Under the pieces are notes generated by a model. The model saw only the letters and a list, made by a program, of their open reading frames with translations. It did not search any database and had not been told where the DNA came from. This document shows positions 32,546-44,122 of a stretch of 64,000 nt of DNA, piece by piece. Within the stretch, counting starts at the first letter, position 1. Each line of letters opens with the position of its first letter. The DNA comes from Albugo candida (taxonomy: Eukaryota; Oomycota; Peronosporomycetes; Albuginales; Albuginaceae), in assembly GCA_905220665.1 (NCBI GenBank), contig CAJNAR010000168.1, forward strand, positions 806,001-870,000, written 5' to 3'. The position numbers were made by a program, and so were the translations under genes.

Positions 32546-35513
32546 ATGGATTCACCGCGCCCTGGAACACCGCGCTCATATGGTGAAAGCTCGCATGATA
32601 TGGATGGTGTATATCGGTCAATTTTTCAGCAACCCGTGCTCAGTATACCGCCCACTGCACCATCGTATTCTTGGATTGAATTCCTTTTGATTCCAGAAGC
32701 ATTAGAGCAGCATGTACATATACGTAATTTATGATAGCTGGCATCTATTACACATAATATACTAAAATAACGGTTTACATTGTGAAATATAGCTTGTCAC
32801 TTTGAGGAAGGAAAAGCAGCAAAATGAGCATAGCGAAATCTCAGCGATAGAACTCATTCGGGAGTTTTTGGATCAAGCGCAACTTGTATCCGATGAAGGT
32901 AATAGCGGAAACCAACGATTCATCTCTCTGTTGGCAACTGCTGCGAAAGTTGTTGTGGAAATGAACATCTCTTTACCAGAGATTGAAAACTTGTTTCCAA
33001 TTCACTATCAACGACTTTTGATGGATGGATTAGCCGCAATGAAGACAAATGAGCTCATGTTTAGTCGCTGGATTATTCGGGCGATCACAAAACAGCATTT
33101 AGCGTCACCATTTTGCGCGGAAAGTAAGATTGCAGCTGAAGAATTCGCAGCAGGTGCCCAAGTCGCGCTCGGCGATTTTTTTGCAGATCAACGCGCCATT
33201 GCGCAAAATTTGAAGAGCTTGTTATCCGACGTGAAGACCTTAGAGGCAAATCCCGCGTGGATGGATCTTGGGGTCTACTATTTCAATATTGAACAGTACG
33301 CTATCGCTTTTGAGTGTTTCGGCTCCGCTGATCCCAAATCAGATGATTTTGCGCCTTTGGAAAAAGAGCGGCTAGAAGGTTATCTTTTGGCATGCAAAAG
33401 CGTACTGTCAAAGCAGAAGCAGTCCAGCAAACAATGGATAAAGGAAGCATGGAAAGCTCAGCGCTGGGATGAAATCATACAAAAGTTGAATAAAGAAATA
33501 TTGACTGCTGATACTGAAGATGACGAGATTGGCATTTGCGTAGATGATCGAACACTATTGGAGGAAGCAGCGTTCCGTCAAGCACGGAGATGTGCCGAAA
33601 TGTCGACCTCGTCCACAGCTGAGAGGAGGATTTCGCGCATGTTTTATTCAGAACTAGTAGTGTCAAATACTGGTTTTAGATTGTGGACTGCAACCACTTC
33701 AGAGCTTGTCTTCGTTCAGGATGAGCTTCATCATCGCTTCATCAATTTGCTTTACAGTGAGATGCAATCAGAAGCAATGGACGCGCTCGATGAAAGTCCA
33801 AATAGCTCCATTGAAGAATCCGTGACGTTTGCTTCGCTGGCTACGAAAATAGTGGACCTCTTTTGCTTCCTACTGGAAAAAAGCAAAGGAACAGAACAAC
33901 AAAAGGTCGCAGACGACAAAGTCGATCGCCTTTATCGCACCTTTGAAAATTTGCTGGTGGGTTTTCCTGCTCTACACTCACTTCCAGGAACTCGACGGTT
34001 TCTTTCCCAATGTCCCAGTCTCCATCTGAATTGGTCGGATCAGGATCATACCATTGCCCAATTATTCTCTCAAGAATTACGACTTCAGAAGATCGATCGG
34101 AAGCAGCAAATCGCGGACTCGGTAACGAAATATTCCCTTGGGACAAAGCAGGCAAAAATGGAGTTTTATTCTACACTCCTGCAGCGTGTAAGTAACGCGA
34201 AGGAGGACGATACATTGGAGTTACTGACAGCTATAGCTTGCTGCATGGTGGACAATCGTTGGAACATTCTTTATGAGTGGGAAGGCCGTATGCGTGACTC
34301 AACTGATGAAACTACAACGATTGTGCGCATGAAGCTGCAACTAGCTGTTTGCTTTGGGGACATTGCGAAATTATTGGCTTCGGACTCACACTTACTTGAA
34401 AAATCATCTCACTCATTTGAAAGCACAGAACAAGCGCTCGACTTGACCAAAAGCCAAACGCTTTTCTCAGCCTTAGTGTCTGCACAAAAATCCCTCAACG
34501 TGGATTCAACTAAACCATTTAGCTTCTCATGGGATGACATTCTGGATGAGATCCCACAATCACTGCTCCAACAAGTTGTGGATATTGCTGCTGGGTTGTA
34601 CTCTCATTGTCTCGTTCAATATAAATCTCGCAATATGTTCGATCTCACACCATTCGGAGATCTCGCACTTGTAGCATTTGCAAACGCTACCACTGATCAG
34701 GAGACATCAAAGGAATTCAGACAAGATATCGCCAAATTACTCCAGTCTGGAGTCTCAAAACTGGTGCAACGATGTCCGAACAATTCTCAATGGCACTTGG
34801 CTCGAGCAAGTTTGCTACTGAATCCCATCACTCCCCACCTCGTATCAGGTTCATGCTGCTTTGTTCACTTCATCAGATGATGCTGATACCTTTCTACTTC
34901 TAGACCCTCGAGCTGCTCTCTCTGAGTATATACTGGCTGCTTCCCTCGCGACAAATCATTTTTCCGAGTCTCGTGCAGTAACGGATGTCATCAATCAAGT
35001 TCACCTAGTCAAATTGGTAAGCGGTCCAGCTTGTTCAAGACTCCAAAATTGATGACTTTTCTATCATAGAGCCAATGTCTTGTACAGCTCGACAATGTCG
35101 TTGCAGCCGCTGTTGTCTATCAGTATTTTGCTCCAGAGGAGGTCAAATACGGTCTTCAGCTGGTATCACAAGCGTCAGACACATGCGACCAAGGCTATTT
35201 TCAATATTTTTGGGAGGTATGCAATGTACTGGATACGCCTCACCCAATTAACTGCGTTATGTAGCTTTCATTCCTTGAGGTACTGATGCAAGTATTTGCA
35301 AATCCAGCCCGATACAACCAGAGGTATTCCATTTTTAGCCTTTTCCAAGTCCAATTTGCTATCGCTCTCGCTCATAGTGCTATAAAGCTTTTGACGAATC
35401 TTGTCCAAACTCCTGAGCTCAACGCATGCAACTCGGAAACCGTCTTGGAAACTCTGAAACATCGAATGCTTCGATGTTATTTCCGACATTTATGTCGCCG
35501 TTATTTGGTATAA
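32546..35513 (+). CDS. INTS8: Integrator complex subunit 8
   Basis: The Integrator complex binds RNA polymerase II, attenuates transcription and processes snRNAs; INTS8 also docks PP2A. Five exons (32546-32713, 32793-34848, 34904-35016, 35070-35216, 35265-35513) with introns of 79, 55, 53 and 48 nt join in phase to 910 aa, close to animal INTS8. The N-terminus YSWIEFLLIPEALEQH parallels the animal WFEFLLEESLLEKHL. The C-terminus TPELNACNSETVLE parallels QTELNASNPEEVLQ, near the end as expected. Between are TPR-like helices (DLGVYYFNIEQYAIAFECF, ALSEYILAASLA). The first intron boundary (CAT/GTACAT) is the least certain. Confidence 0.85.
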
Positions 35514-35585
35514 TCTTAGCATTTATTTGCAAAAATAGAAGTTGAAGGAGTTCAGAGCATTTCTTTCATAATCGATTTCTCCGAC

Positions 35586-37118
35586 ATGATGCACAGGAAT
35601 CCTATTCTGGGCGGAACCACGTACGATCCTCGACTCAAGTCGCATAGTAAGCCTCAGAGATTCAAAATTATACAACCGACAATGCGAATCGACTCGAAAG
35701 CGCTCATTGTGCCTTCAATATCTTCTGAAAAACGATATTTTGAAACGAGCGCCGCTGAAATCGGTAAATTAGATCGTAATTCCTTGCTTGAGAGCAAGTT
35801 CGCTCCGCAAAATGTCGACAAAGTGCTTCGATTTTACGCTTTTTTTTTGGAGACTGTTGATGAGAGTAACTTGGAGGAATTGCGTTTGCGGAAAAGTGTC
35901 GTTTTGGTCTATGTAAGCGACAACACCTTTGAAATTCAAGAGCCTCGAATGTTGAATAGCGGAATTCCTCAAGGCGCTTTTCTCAAACGCTGTCAATTAC
36001 CAAAAGTGAGTGGCTTTTACGTGGCCAGCGATCTCTCCCTGGGAATGGAACTTGCAGTTTTTGGCCGCATTTTTAAGATTTGTGACTGTGATGCATTCAC
36101 ACGCGAGTATTTCGCGAGAATGGGTTGGAATATTGGATGCAGTATCATCATACCGGAGGACAAGTATACTGTCACAAGAAAAGAGATCACGAAAATGTGT
36201 GGAGGCGATGTCGATCACTTTTACGGCAAGAAACGATATCCTTTGAAAACATTCATGGAAGCCTCACTTGGTAATTCAGTTCGGTCGCATCTCCAAAGCG
36301 AAAAGAAACGAAAGTTTCTTGCTAATGCTTGCAAAATATTGTGTTTCCATTGTGAACACGACGCTCAAGAACAGTTGTATGGAGCTCTTAAGCGATACAA
36401 ACTTTGTTTTTTCCTCGAAGACGATACCATGGAAATCAAGGAAGTGTTAAGCCCTAATTCCGGCCGACTTCCATTTCCACTCTTGCTCAAGCGTACGCGT
36501 CAATTAAAAGCGTGGACCGAGTTTTTGAGCGATGAACAAGATCGTGGTGTTGAAGAGCCTAAGCCACGGGAAGCTTATTTCAATGAAGAAGACTTGTACG
36601 TTGGTGCGGTTTTGAACGTTTTCGGAAGAGAATTGAAGCTGGTTGATACAGATGCCTTCACCCGTGACTACTATCGCGTTGTTTGGGGTATGGAGCTGGC
36701 AGAACCGATGTCCACTGCCCCAGAAGAAATAGCTTCACCCACCAGAAAGCCCCTAGCTGAAAAATCCACCTTAGACCCCGCTCAAGCACCCAAGAAAGAT
36801 CTTTTGAAGTTGGTTGAGTTTGATCGCAAAGTTCTCCGATTTGTGGCCAAGTTGATTTCCAATCGCAAAGAGCAAGCTCAGCGGCGCGTGGTGATTGCGT
36901 ATTATCTCGCAGATGATACGATCGCCATCTTTGAGCCCGAACAGCGCAATTCGGGTATATCTCCAGGCAAGTTTCTCGAAAGAGGACAGTACAAATCACC
37001 ACAAGGAAAGCCGTACGTATTTTCTCAGCTTGCCATCGGTGAGGAACTAACATTCAATGCCCACCGATTCGAACTTTTGGACGCGGATGAGTACACAAAG
37101 AAATTTCTTGCAGCTTGA
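35586..37118 (+). CDS. Triple DM10-domain flagellar protein (EFHC/RIB72-like)
   Basis: DM10 proteins (EFHC1/2, RIB72) line the inside of flagellar A-tubules. The single-exon 510-aa product carries three DM10 units. The first starts KVLRFYAFFLETV with VVLVYVSDNTFEI, the second ILCFHCEHDAQ with LCFFLEDDTMEIKE, the third KVLRFVAKLISN with IAYYLADDTIAIFEP. Each ends with the typical SG..P..FLKR and LAVGEEL-type elements followed by F.L.D.D.FTR.YY. Family members usually add C-terminal EF-hands (about 640 aa in EFHC1). Here the protein ends directly after the third DM10, so no EF-hand is encoded unless a further exon exists beyond 37118. It follows INTS8 by 72 bp on the same strand. Confidence 0.88.
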   Translation: MMHRNPILGGTTYDPRLKSHSKPQRFKIIQPTMRIDSKALIVPSISSEKRYFETSAAEIGKLDRNSLLESKFAPQNVDKVLRFYAFFLETVDESNLEELRLRKSVVLVYVSDNTFEIQEPRMLNSGIPQGAFLKRCQLPKVSGFYVASDLSLGMELAVFGRIFKICDCDAFTREYFARMGWNIGCSIIIPEDKYTVTRKEITKMCGGDVDHFYGKKRYPLKTFMEASLGNSVRSHLQSEKKRKFLANACKILCFHCEHDAQEQLYGALKRYKLCFFLEDDTMEIKEVLSPNSGRLPFPLLLKRTRQLKAWTEFLSDEQDRGVEEPKPREAYFNEEDLYVGAVLNVFGRELKLVDTDAFTRDYYRVVWGMELAEPMSTAPEEIASPTRKPLAEKSTLDPAQAPKKDLLKLVEFDRKVLRFVAKLISNRKEQAQRRVVIAYYLADDTIAIFEPEQRNSGISPGKFLERGQYKSPQGKPYVFSQLAIGEELTFNAHRFELLDADEYTKKFLAA

Positions 37119-37562
37119 GACCTTTTGCCAAAGATAGTATCAGTAAAAATGCGAATTCATAGCGCAAATATATGAAACTGCATTGATGAGGGATCGCTTA
37201 GAGCATAACGCAAGTTCGGAATCCTCACCATCCTCAAGAAGCAGTTGACGATGAAATTTAGATGCACGCAAAGGAAAGGTCCAAGATATAAAATGATCAA
37301 CACTTTGTTTCCTTTGTGTCACCGTCTTCTATTCGATAAAGCGCTGTTGATTAGTCCTGTATTCGGGTCGGCTTCTCGTCCATTAGTTTGGGTTCTGCGA
37401 TCAGGTAAGGATGTGTAATATGCTTTGTCTGCCTCTATTCTTTGAGTAGAGAAGACACTAAAGTTGATGTATGATTGATCAAACTAACCTCATGGTGTTA
37501 CGTCGCTTTTGCTGGTTGCGTAGTCATCTCCTCACCTATATTTTCGAGCCAATTAAGACACA
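37119..37562. other. Intergenic region upstream of RPL21
   Basis: No coding evidence; presumably carries the ribosomal protein promoter and a short 5' leader. No motif was confidently assigned. Confidence 0.4.
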
Positions 37563-38108
37563 ATGCCTCATTCATTCGGTACAAGAGCAGGCACGCGTGA
37601 CACGTTCTCGCGTCCGTTCCGTCAACGCGGTATGATCTCTATGTCGACGTATCTTCGCACGTTCAGAGTCGGCGATTATGTCGACGTCAAAGCCAATTCA
37701 GCGATCCACAAGGGGATGCCGCACAAATACTATCATGGACGCACAGGCCGCGTCTTCAATGTCACCAAACGAGCCGTAGGTGTGCGTGTAAACAAGGTTG
37801 TAGGAAACCGTGTCATTCCAAAGCAAATCAACGTTCGTGTGGAGCACGTGCATTTGTCTAAATGTCGTCAAGGCTTTCTTACCCGAGTCAAAGCAAATGA
37901 GCGTCAAAAGATTGCTGCACGTCAAAGTGGAGGTAAACAACATTCTCACAATTCAAGACGCACAAATTAAACTGATTTAACCTGTTTTATTGTAGTTCGC
38001 AGCCAAATCAAGCGCGTACCAAAGCAGCCGAAAGAAGCGTACACGCTCAAATGCAAGAATATCACACCAATGACAATGGCCCCTCAGCCATTCGTAGATT
38101 TGATGTAG
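37563..38108 (+). CDS. RPL21: 60S ribosomal protein L21 (eL21)
   Basis: Structural protein of the large ribosomal subunit. Exons 37563-37932 and 37996-38108, joined in phase 1 over a 63-nt intron, give 160 aa, exactly the usual eL21 length. The product reads [59 protein letters not shown] (given across its motifs GDYVD, KGMPHK, YHGRTG), [14 protein letters not shown], then after the intron [20 protein letters not shown]. The C-terminal exon is needed to reach the conserved end. Certain. Confidence 0.97.
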
Positions 38109-38251
38109 GAGCATTGGGTTTGCTGATAGCTTGAAAGAGGCAGAGAAGGTAGAGATGTTGAACAAGCAGCCGTCGGCTTCGAGTCATTCTTCTCTCGTGA
38201 CGTCTTCTTTGGTTTCACCATAGCGCACGACCAAAATCAACTCGAGAATAA

Positions 38252-40032
38252 TTATATTTTCTCCGCTCCTGCATCATCGATAAGCTTCTGAATTTGGAAC
38301 TGTTTCTCAATCACGAGTCGAACATCCTCAACGTCTACTAGACTCTCTAAAAATGGAAGCAAGTGCAATAGCTCTCGGTCCTGCTCATCGTCGAACCAGC
38401 TCTCAATTGGTATCCCGTTGTTGACCTGTCGTATACATCAAAACCACATGCACCATGAATACTTCCAGCAGACTAGATGCTGTGCGATGACTTACTTGGT
38501 ATCCAAACGCATGAGGCGAGTTATCGACCAGTACCACTCGAGCTAAATCACGCCCGAGAACGTTCAAGTCTTTCAGAAAGTTTCCATCTACTTCTAGGCA
38601 GTCCTCACGATACAGTCGATATCTAATTCAAAGCTGATCAATCACAATTTCAAATGTAACAAACTCCCTACTTGATCAAATCGCGATTGGGATCGAGTAA
38701 GTTCAATAGTTTTTCAGCATAAACGCGTTGGGAAGCAGTAAATACCACAAGCTCAAACTGTTTTGTGACTCGCTTCAAGAAATAATGCATGTGCGGACGC
38801 AATGAGACATTCACATTGTAGTTTGTTCCATTGAAAAAGACCTGTCGAGGTTCATGTCAGCGGCGATCTCCATTGCAATTGAGCATAGACTGCGTACATC
38901 AAATTGGAAGTTGGGATTCTCAATCGTCTCCACACTACAGTGGACCAAAGTTTCGTCCAGGTCGAGGACCTGAAATACGAAGGTGAAGAGCGTTTAAGAT
39001 AGCAAAGACTGTGGCGTGGTACCAAGCAAATGTTGGGCGTATGAGATGATCTTGGCGGCAATACGACTGGACGTTTTTTCTGGACTATTGTTTCGTATGC
39101 TGGAAGATTCTTCATGAAAAAGAAACTGTGATTGTGTAAGCAATGAACGATGATGGTAAAGTTTCCAGGGTGACTCGCAATGCGGCTACGTACGGATCAA
39201 ACTCTGTGGCTTCAACAGCACTCTGCTCTTCATTTTCATCCGTAGTGCTCACTATGCTGTCTTCATAAGCAAGCATACATGGCTCTGTGTCATCAAACTG
39301 TTCTCCATCATACCACGAGCTCACAGATCGATCTGATGTGTACCCATTACTATCTCGACGATGTAGATGCTTGACGCCTGGAACGCTGACTGATGACGAA
39401 GTAGAGATTGAATTTCTGCTTTGTCGATGAGGTGGCTGTACTTTCAATGCCGGTGAGAATATGGTCGCACCAGAATCCGATACATTTTGTTTTGCTTCAG
39501 AATGCTCAATATTCTTTACATACAGTACGTTTTGCATCGTAGAGCCCCTTTCTCTTGATAAAGTGTCATTTTTTCCTTTCATTTCTTCATTTCTGAGATC
39601 ATCATCATACTCATTAAGAAGCTTTCGGGGTGAGAAGAATGGTTCATCATTGGAATTGATTGCTAATTGCGGAGTATCTTCTTTATCCGAACTCGGACAG
39701 CCATTCGTATCGGATAGAGCGACAGGATTCCGCCTTCGTAGTTTTGGTTTTGTACTTTTCATATTTTCTGCATAAATGTATTACGATGGGAATCAGCTGA
39801 TAGGACCGCATAGAAGCATCATAAAACCTCGTTTTTTTATCGATTGGCGCTTCATTGGAGTTGATGCAATAGGCGAGTTTGGATCATCATAATTTCCAGT
39901 CGCTGGTACATTACATTTGGGGTCCACAGAGCGTTGGTGCTTCATTCTATCCGGTCCGAGCTTCTGATGATCGAGAGTTCCAATTGCTGTGAATTCGACC
40001 AATCCAATACATGTAACCATATCCGATAGCAT
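38252..40032 (-). CDS. CTD-type small phosphatase (SCP/CTDSP-like)
   Basis: HAD-family Ser/Thr phosphatases of this group act on the RNA polymerase II tail and other phosphoproteins. Seven exons (40032-39828, 39767-39194, 39125-39023, 38969-38898, 38841-38672, 38622-38496, 38425-38252) with introns of 49-70 nt join to 474 aa in consistent phase. The N-terminal 270 residues are low-complexity and basic/Ser-rich, likely regulatory. FDPFFFMKNLPAYE introduces the domain. LVLDLDETLVHCSVETI holds the DxDx(T/V) catalytic motif across a splice. NVSLRPHMHYFLKRV, LVVFTASQRVYAEKLLNLLDP, YREDCLEVDGNFLKDLNVLGRDL and VLVDNSPHAFGYQ complete the fold, followed by GIPIESWFDDEQDREL. Either ATG 40032 or an internal Met could start translation. 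The gene converges on RPL21. Confidence 0.92.
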
Positions 40033-42610
40033 AGATTCTTAACATTCGAGGCAACGAAGGCATTGTATCGCAGCAGAGTGATCGACCTTCGATGCACAAC
40101 TGCAGCTACGAATTAGTCTCCAACAGCAGGTTAATCAAGGAGACAGTCATCCGCGATGAACTGTAGCGGTTTTTTCGACGAAAGTATTAATCCAGACTCA
40201 AAGTAGCGGAGCTTTCTCAAGGATGATCGACCACTAGTTATCAATGCCTGTGAACAAAACCGGTAGAATATTTCTGTCTCGTTTTGCAAAAGTTTCAAGA
40301 TATGTCAAGATCGCACCATCTTATACATTCAAAGGTACGAGAATTACGGAATTATCGAAGTGACACTATATCGCGATGATTTGCTCTTTATTCGCACTTC
40401 ACCCACACTCTTCTCAGTCTATTCAGAAGATCAATCGCTTCTGTTTACGGCATCATTCTGTATCGGGGGGATGTACTCTACTAAGGCGCACTTGCTATTC
40501 CTCAGTGCATTCTACATCTCTGCATAAAAGTTGGGGATCGTTTAAAGCTGTGAGGCCCGGGATCTAGGTGGTTGATGAAGTAAGCAAGGTATCAATCTAC
40601 AAAACATCCGACGATCAAGTTTTTTGTATTTACAGAGGTTGACTATCAGCTCACTATATGAAAGCATAACAAAGCTCCAAATTTGTCGAGCGTGGAGCTG
40701 ACGAGACTCAGTATCACTGTATCGAATTTGAATAAAATCGAAAAAGCCTGGCGAAGTACCCATCACAGATGAGGCACGGAAAACTTACGATGAGATTTCC
40801 GGATACCTACGCGCGTTCTCGATTAATGATGGATATTTCTTTGATCGGCTAATTTTATTATCCTATTCTTGACACATTGTTTCGATGTATGGTGTCCTGG
40901 CAGCGAGCTCATCTGGTGTCGGTGGTTCGTACTGATGCAATGAAAGCTGCCTCCGAGATCGATATGATCAATGGGTGCCGATAAAATAGACAGACGCTTG
41001 AACTTTTTATTATCTAATTCGTCGAAAGAGCTATAAGGCCACTTCTCTCAAGTGTCTATCGGCTTGACAATACAGAAATGATTGACCTTGGATGCGACAT
41101 CCGCTTGCAACCCGTATCTGTTGTGATCGTTCAGTATAAAGACTAGCAAAGAAATAAGAGAGATATCGTCATATCGCTTGTGTGCCAGGAAGAGATTTCA
41201 GGTATTCAGTATGATACACATTTAAGAGTTTATCGCGTAAGTCATTTTGCCAAGGCCTAATCCAGCCGACTGGGGGCTATTGGAAGCATTAGGTGTTAGG
41301 AGTTACATCTTCAAAGTATTGCTTACGTTCTTACAAGAAGGACAGCGGGAGAAGTGTCCAACTATGTTACTGCAGACCTCCAGGTAAACCCTTCACCCCC
41401 TTGCAAATCATCTCGACGCATCGTGTCAACTACAGAGATACCGCTCAACCTTAGTCTTATAAGCATACTGAAGCGTAAATCAAGGGTCACCTAGTGCATC
41501 CTCCTTCCTCTTGCGCCATCGCAATGCGACATCTACAGCAATTTCGATCAACTTTCTGAAGAAGTCGCTTGGACTCGAGTTTCACGGCACCACATGTATC
41601 GATTTCAAGGGGGTGATTTCGAGCTTGGCAAGTGACTCCATAACGAGAACTTTCTCATCACAATATCTTTGCGGCAGAAATTGGTACAGTACCACATACT
41701 TCTTTTAATCTGGTGTACGGGGGCATGCAGCCTGGGCAGTTCATTTCTGGTCAAAATCAAATCAGTGCTCTGTGAATCTGTCTAGTACATAGTCAAACGC
41801 AGCGCTAAATGTTGACTAAGATTTAGCCGGTACTACTCCATCAAAATGTTCGTGAACGGTAAGCCAGATGCTATGGATATACATTTAGCATGCAGACTAC
41901 ATGAATCGAGTCATGCGCATCACCAAAATGTTGCAGCTTCTTGTGATGATTGGTCTATACTCATGTGATATCAACTGCGATCGACATCGCGTATTTGGGT
42001 GGCGTTTGAACCTTGGAGTCGGTACACCTAAGGTGGCGAGAGTACAATGGCTTCATACCTCTTTTTATCACCATATGTAGGCACTAACAGCGCTCGAGCG
42101 CGGACGCTGATGCAGGTCAGATAGTAGGCAGCGTTGGATCCACCAGCCTGGTCATGCTATGGGTTTTCTCACGTGCAATTTGAGCTCTTTACTTATGCAA
42201 TATATTTAATGCGGCTCATCTACTATGTGTGTAAATTCGAGTGCTCGCGCCTGGATATCGGATATATAATTTGGACGCATCTTGTCATCGATCGGTTCTT
42301 CTGTGGGTGTGTTTAGTAAAATCATATACAACTGAAAAACAATGAGTCAAATCAAAATGATATGAGGTAATTTGCGAGCATGATCCCTTCACCTCGTTGA
42401 CAAAACATTCTTATCGTTGCAGGAATGCTAATCAGAGTAAAGTCATTTGCAGTATTGCCCGGCTTGCCGTGAATGTATTAAGATTTACGGCATAGGTAAA
42501 GAATGCGAAATTGAACGTATTCCAGCTGCATCAGTCATATTTGTATGGGATTTGGTTGCTAGACATATACACTTTCGATATGTTAGTCTGGCTTTGTTCA
42601 AGTTGTCGCA
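40033..42610. other. Gene-poor stretch of about 2.6 kb with possible transposon debris
   Basis: No intact gene. At about 40330-40500 (+) a broken frame reads YENYGIIEVTLYRDDLLFI, which resembles the copia RT active-site context (.LYVDDLL) with an Arg in place of Val; this is weak. Other frames (for example 41511-41708) have no recognisable motif. Stops are dense on both strands. Confidence 0.35.
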
Positions 42611-44122
42611 TTATTCTATAATTGCCAGGTTAAGATCAACAGCTTGTGAAAGACCAAACAGTTGGGGAATTAAGCTGAAAGCCATAGGTCGGAGGCGGTT
42701 TGCTTGTACAGTTCCGTAGTCGCATATTTTACGACACCCGATGCTCCTAGCTGCAGATGCGCAAATAGCTTCGATCGTTTGTTGCGAACCAACGCCAGTA
42801 AGAATCCATCTAGAATTCATGTCCACTACATACACACTGGTATGAAACGCAACATGGGCAACAATATGATCGAAGATGTCGATAAATTCATTGCGATGAA
42901 TCGTAACGAGCAGATAATTTTGCGGTGCTGGAGGATGTAACGACGTCTCCGGCTGTCCGCAGAAGCTGTTAGGAAATACTGTAGTACTAAAGCATTTCTT
43001 GCACTTGTCTGCAATATAGAAACGATGCGGCGCCCTTTGTAAATATATGAAGCTGCTCATGTATGTAGTGAGACGAACGCCCGAAATCGAAGATCCTGGC
43101 TCAAGGGTCTTGATGCAATGCTCACACTCAGCATTCTCAATGTCAATCAGTCTGAAAGTCGTTAAATCGGATTTGGACGTCATCCATGGGCTTGGTGGTC
43201 TGATAACATGTAAACATTGAGATGCCTCAACATTAATTCCAGGATATTGCATGATATCTGGGTGTAGACCGGGTTTCATTTCCGTGTGATCATGAGCGGT
43301 TTCTATCGACTCCAATGTTCTACATCCGGACAAATTGTATATGGGTATGGTCCCAGACCCGATAAATATCAAAGCAGAAGAATCCTCTTCACCTGAATCA
43401 GAATGCCCCAGTCGCGTCAAAATGTTTGTCGCTTCTGCGAGTGATTGAAAGCACTTTGCGCGGTTTGTTTTACTGAATGTCACGCGAACCTTGTGGTAAG
43501 GTTGTTTTTCAGGCAATTCATTTAGATCAAACATGTGCGTTATACAATATGCACGTGACAATGTTTTCATCCCACCGCATTTTTGAGTACACCTTAATGA
43601 ATGTTGTCCCGATGAATAATACCAAAACATCCAATGATAGACCGTCTCTATGACCACCCAGTATTTTTTTATGTAGCTGCCATGATTGCTCAGACACTCT
43701 TGACAAGTGGTCACTTCTGTAAGATATCTGTAGTCCACGGCGATACATTGCGCCGTGGATGTATCCGTTGGAGGAGCCATGTTTGTCACAGACTGTACCC
43801 CAATTTGTGCTGGCTCAGGAAACGAAATGCTATCGCAAGTATCCATGCCTTTGCAGACATCTCGAAGAATGGTCGCCGAAAAATCATCAGAAATGTCGGC
43901 GTAATACGTGAATTTATCCGCTGCAAGAGGATAGGAGACGTTATGTGCTCCTTCTCTAATAAGTGTAATATTATCACCGTGAAAATTACTCAGTATGCAA
44001 TCGCGGCACTTGAGTACCCGCCTATTTTTTTTTGGCGTGGTAAAAGTAATTCGTGTACTTTTACAGCAGCCTAGACTCCCGATCAAGAAGACGAGGGCCA
44101 ACGGTGAAGCTTTGCGGACCAT
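42611..44122 (-). CDS. Large secreted protein with repeated CxxC pairs, effector candidate
   Basis: Single exon, 503 aa, ATG at 44122. It begins with a clear signal peptide (RKASPLALVFLIGSLGCC). The mature part has no transmembrane segment and is rich in Cys. CxxC pairs recur at regular intervals: KCRDCILSNFHG early, TCQECLSNHG, ECEHCIKTLEPG and KCKKCFSTT. The first three are followed by Gly after four to six residues. This layout recalls the CxxC-x5-G (CCG) and CHxC secreted proteins reported for Albugo, but the spacing is not exact and the protein is longer than a typical effector. No enzyme motif is seen. It sits alone between gene-poor flanks, as effector genes often do. A secreted zinc-ribbon-like repeat protein of other function is possible. 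Confidence 0.6.
   Translation of the reverse strand: MVRKASPLALVFLIGSLGCCKSTRITFTTPKKNRRVLKCRDCILSNFHGDNITLIREGAHNVSYPLAADKFTYYADISDDFSATILRDVCKGMDTCDSISFPEPAQIGVQSVTNMAPPTDTSTAQCIAVDYRYLTEVTTCQECLSNHGSYIKKYWVVIETVYHWMFWYYSSGQHSLRCTQKCGGMKTLSRAYCITHMFDLNELPEKQPYHKVRVTFSKTNRAKCFQSLAEATNILTRLGHSDSGEEDSSALIFIGSGTIPIYNLSGCRTLESIETAHDHTEMKPGLHPDIMQYPGINVEASQCLHVIRPPSPWMTSKSDLTTFRLIDIENAECEHCIKTLEPGSSISGVRLTTYMSSFIYLQRAPHRFYIADKCKKCFSTTVFPNSFCGQPETSLHPPAPQNYLLVTIHRNEFIDIFDHIVAHVAFHTSVYVVDMNSRWILTGVGSQQTIEAICASAARSIGCRKICDYGTVQANRLRPMAFSLIPQLFGLSQAVDLNLAIIE

Noticed and set aside
35324..35338. Intron in the last INTS8 exon
   Set aside because: The GT-AG pair would be only 15 nt apart, and the frame is open through it, so the exon is continuous.
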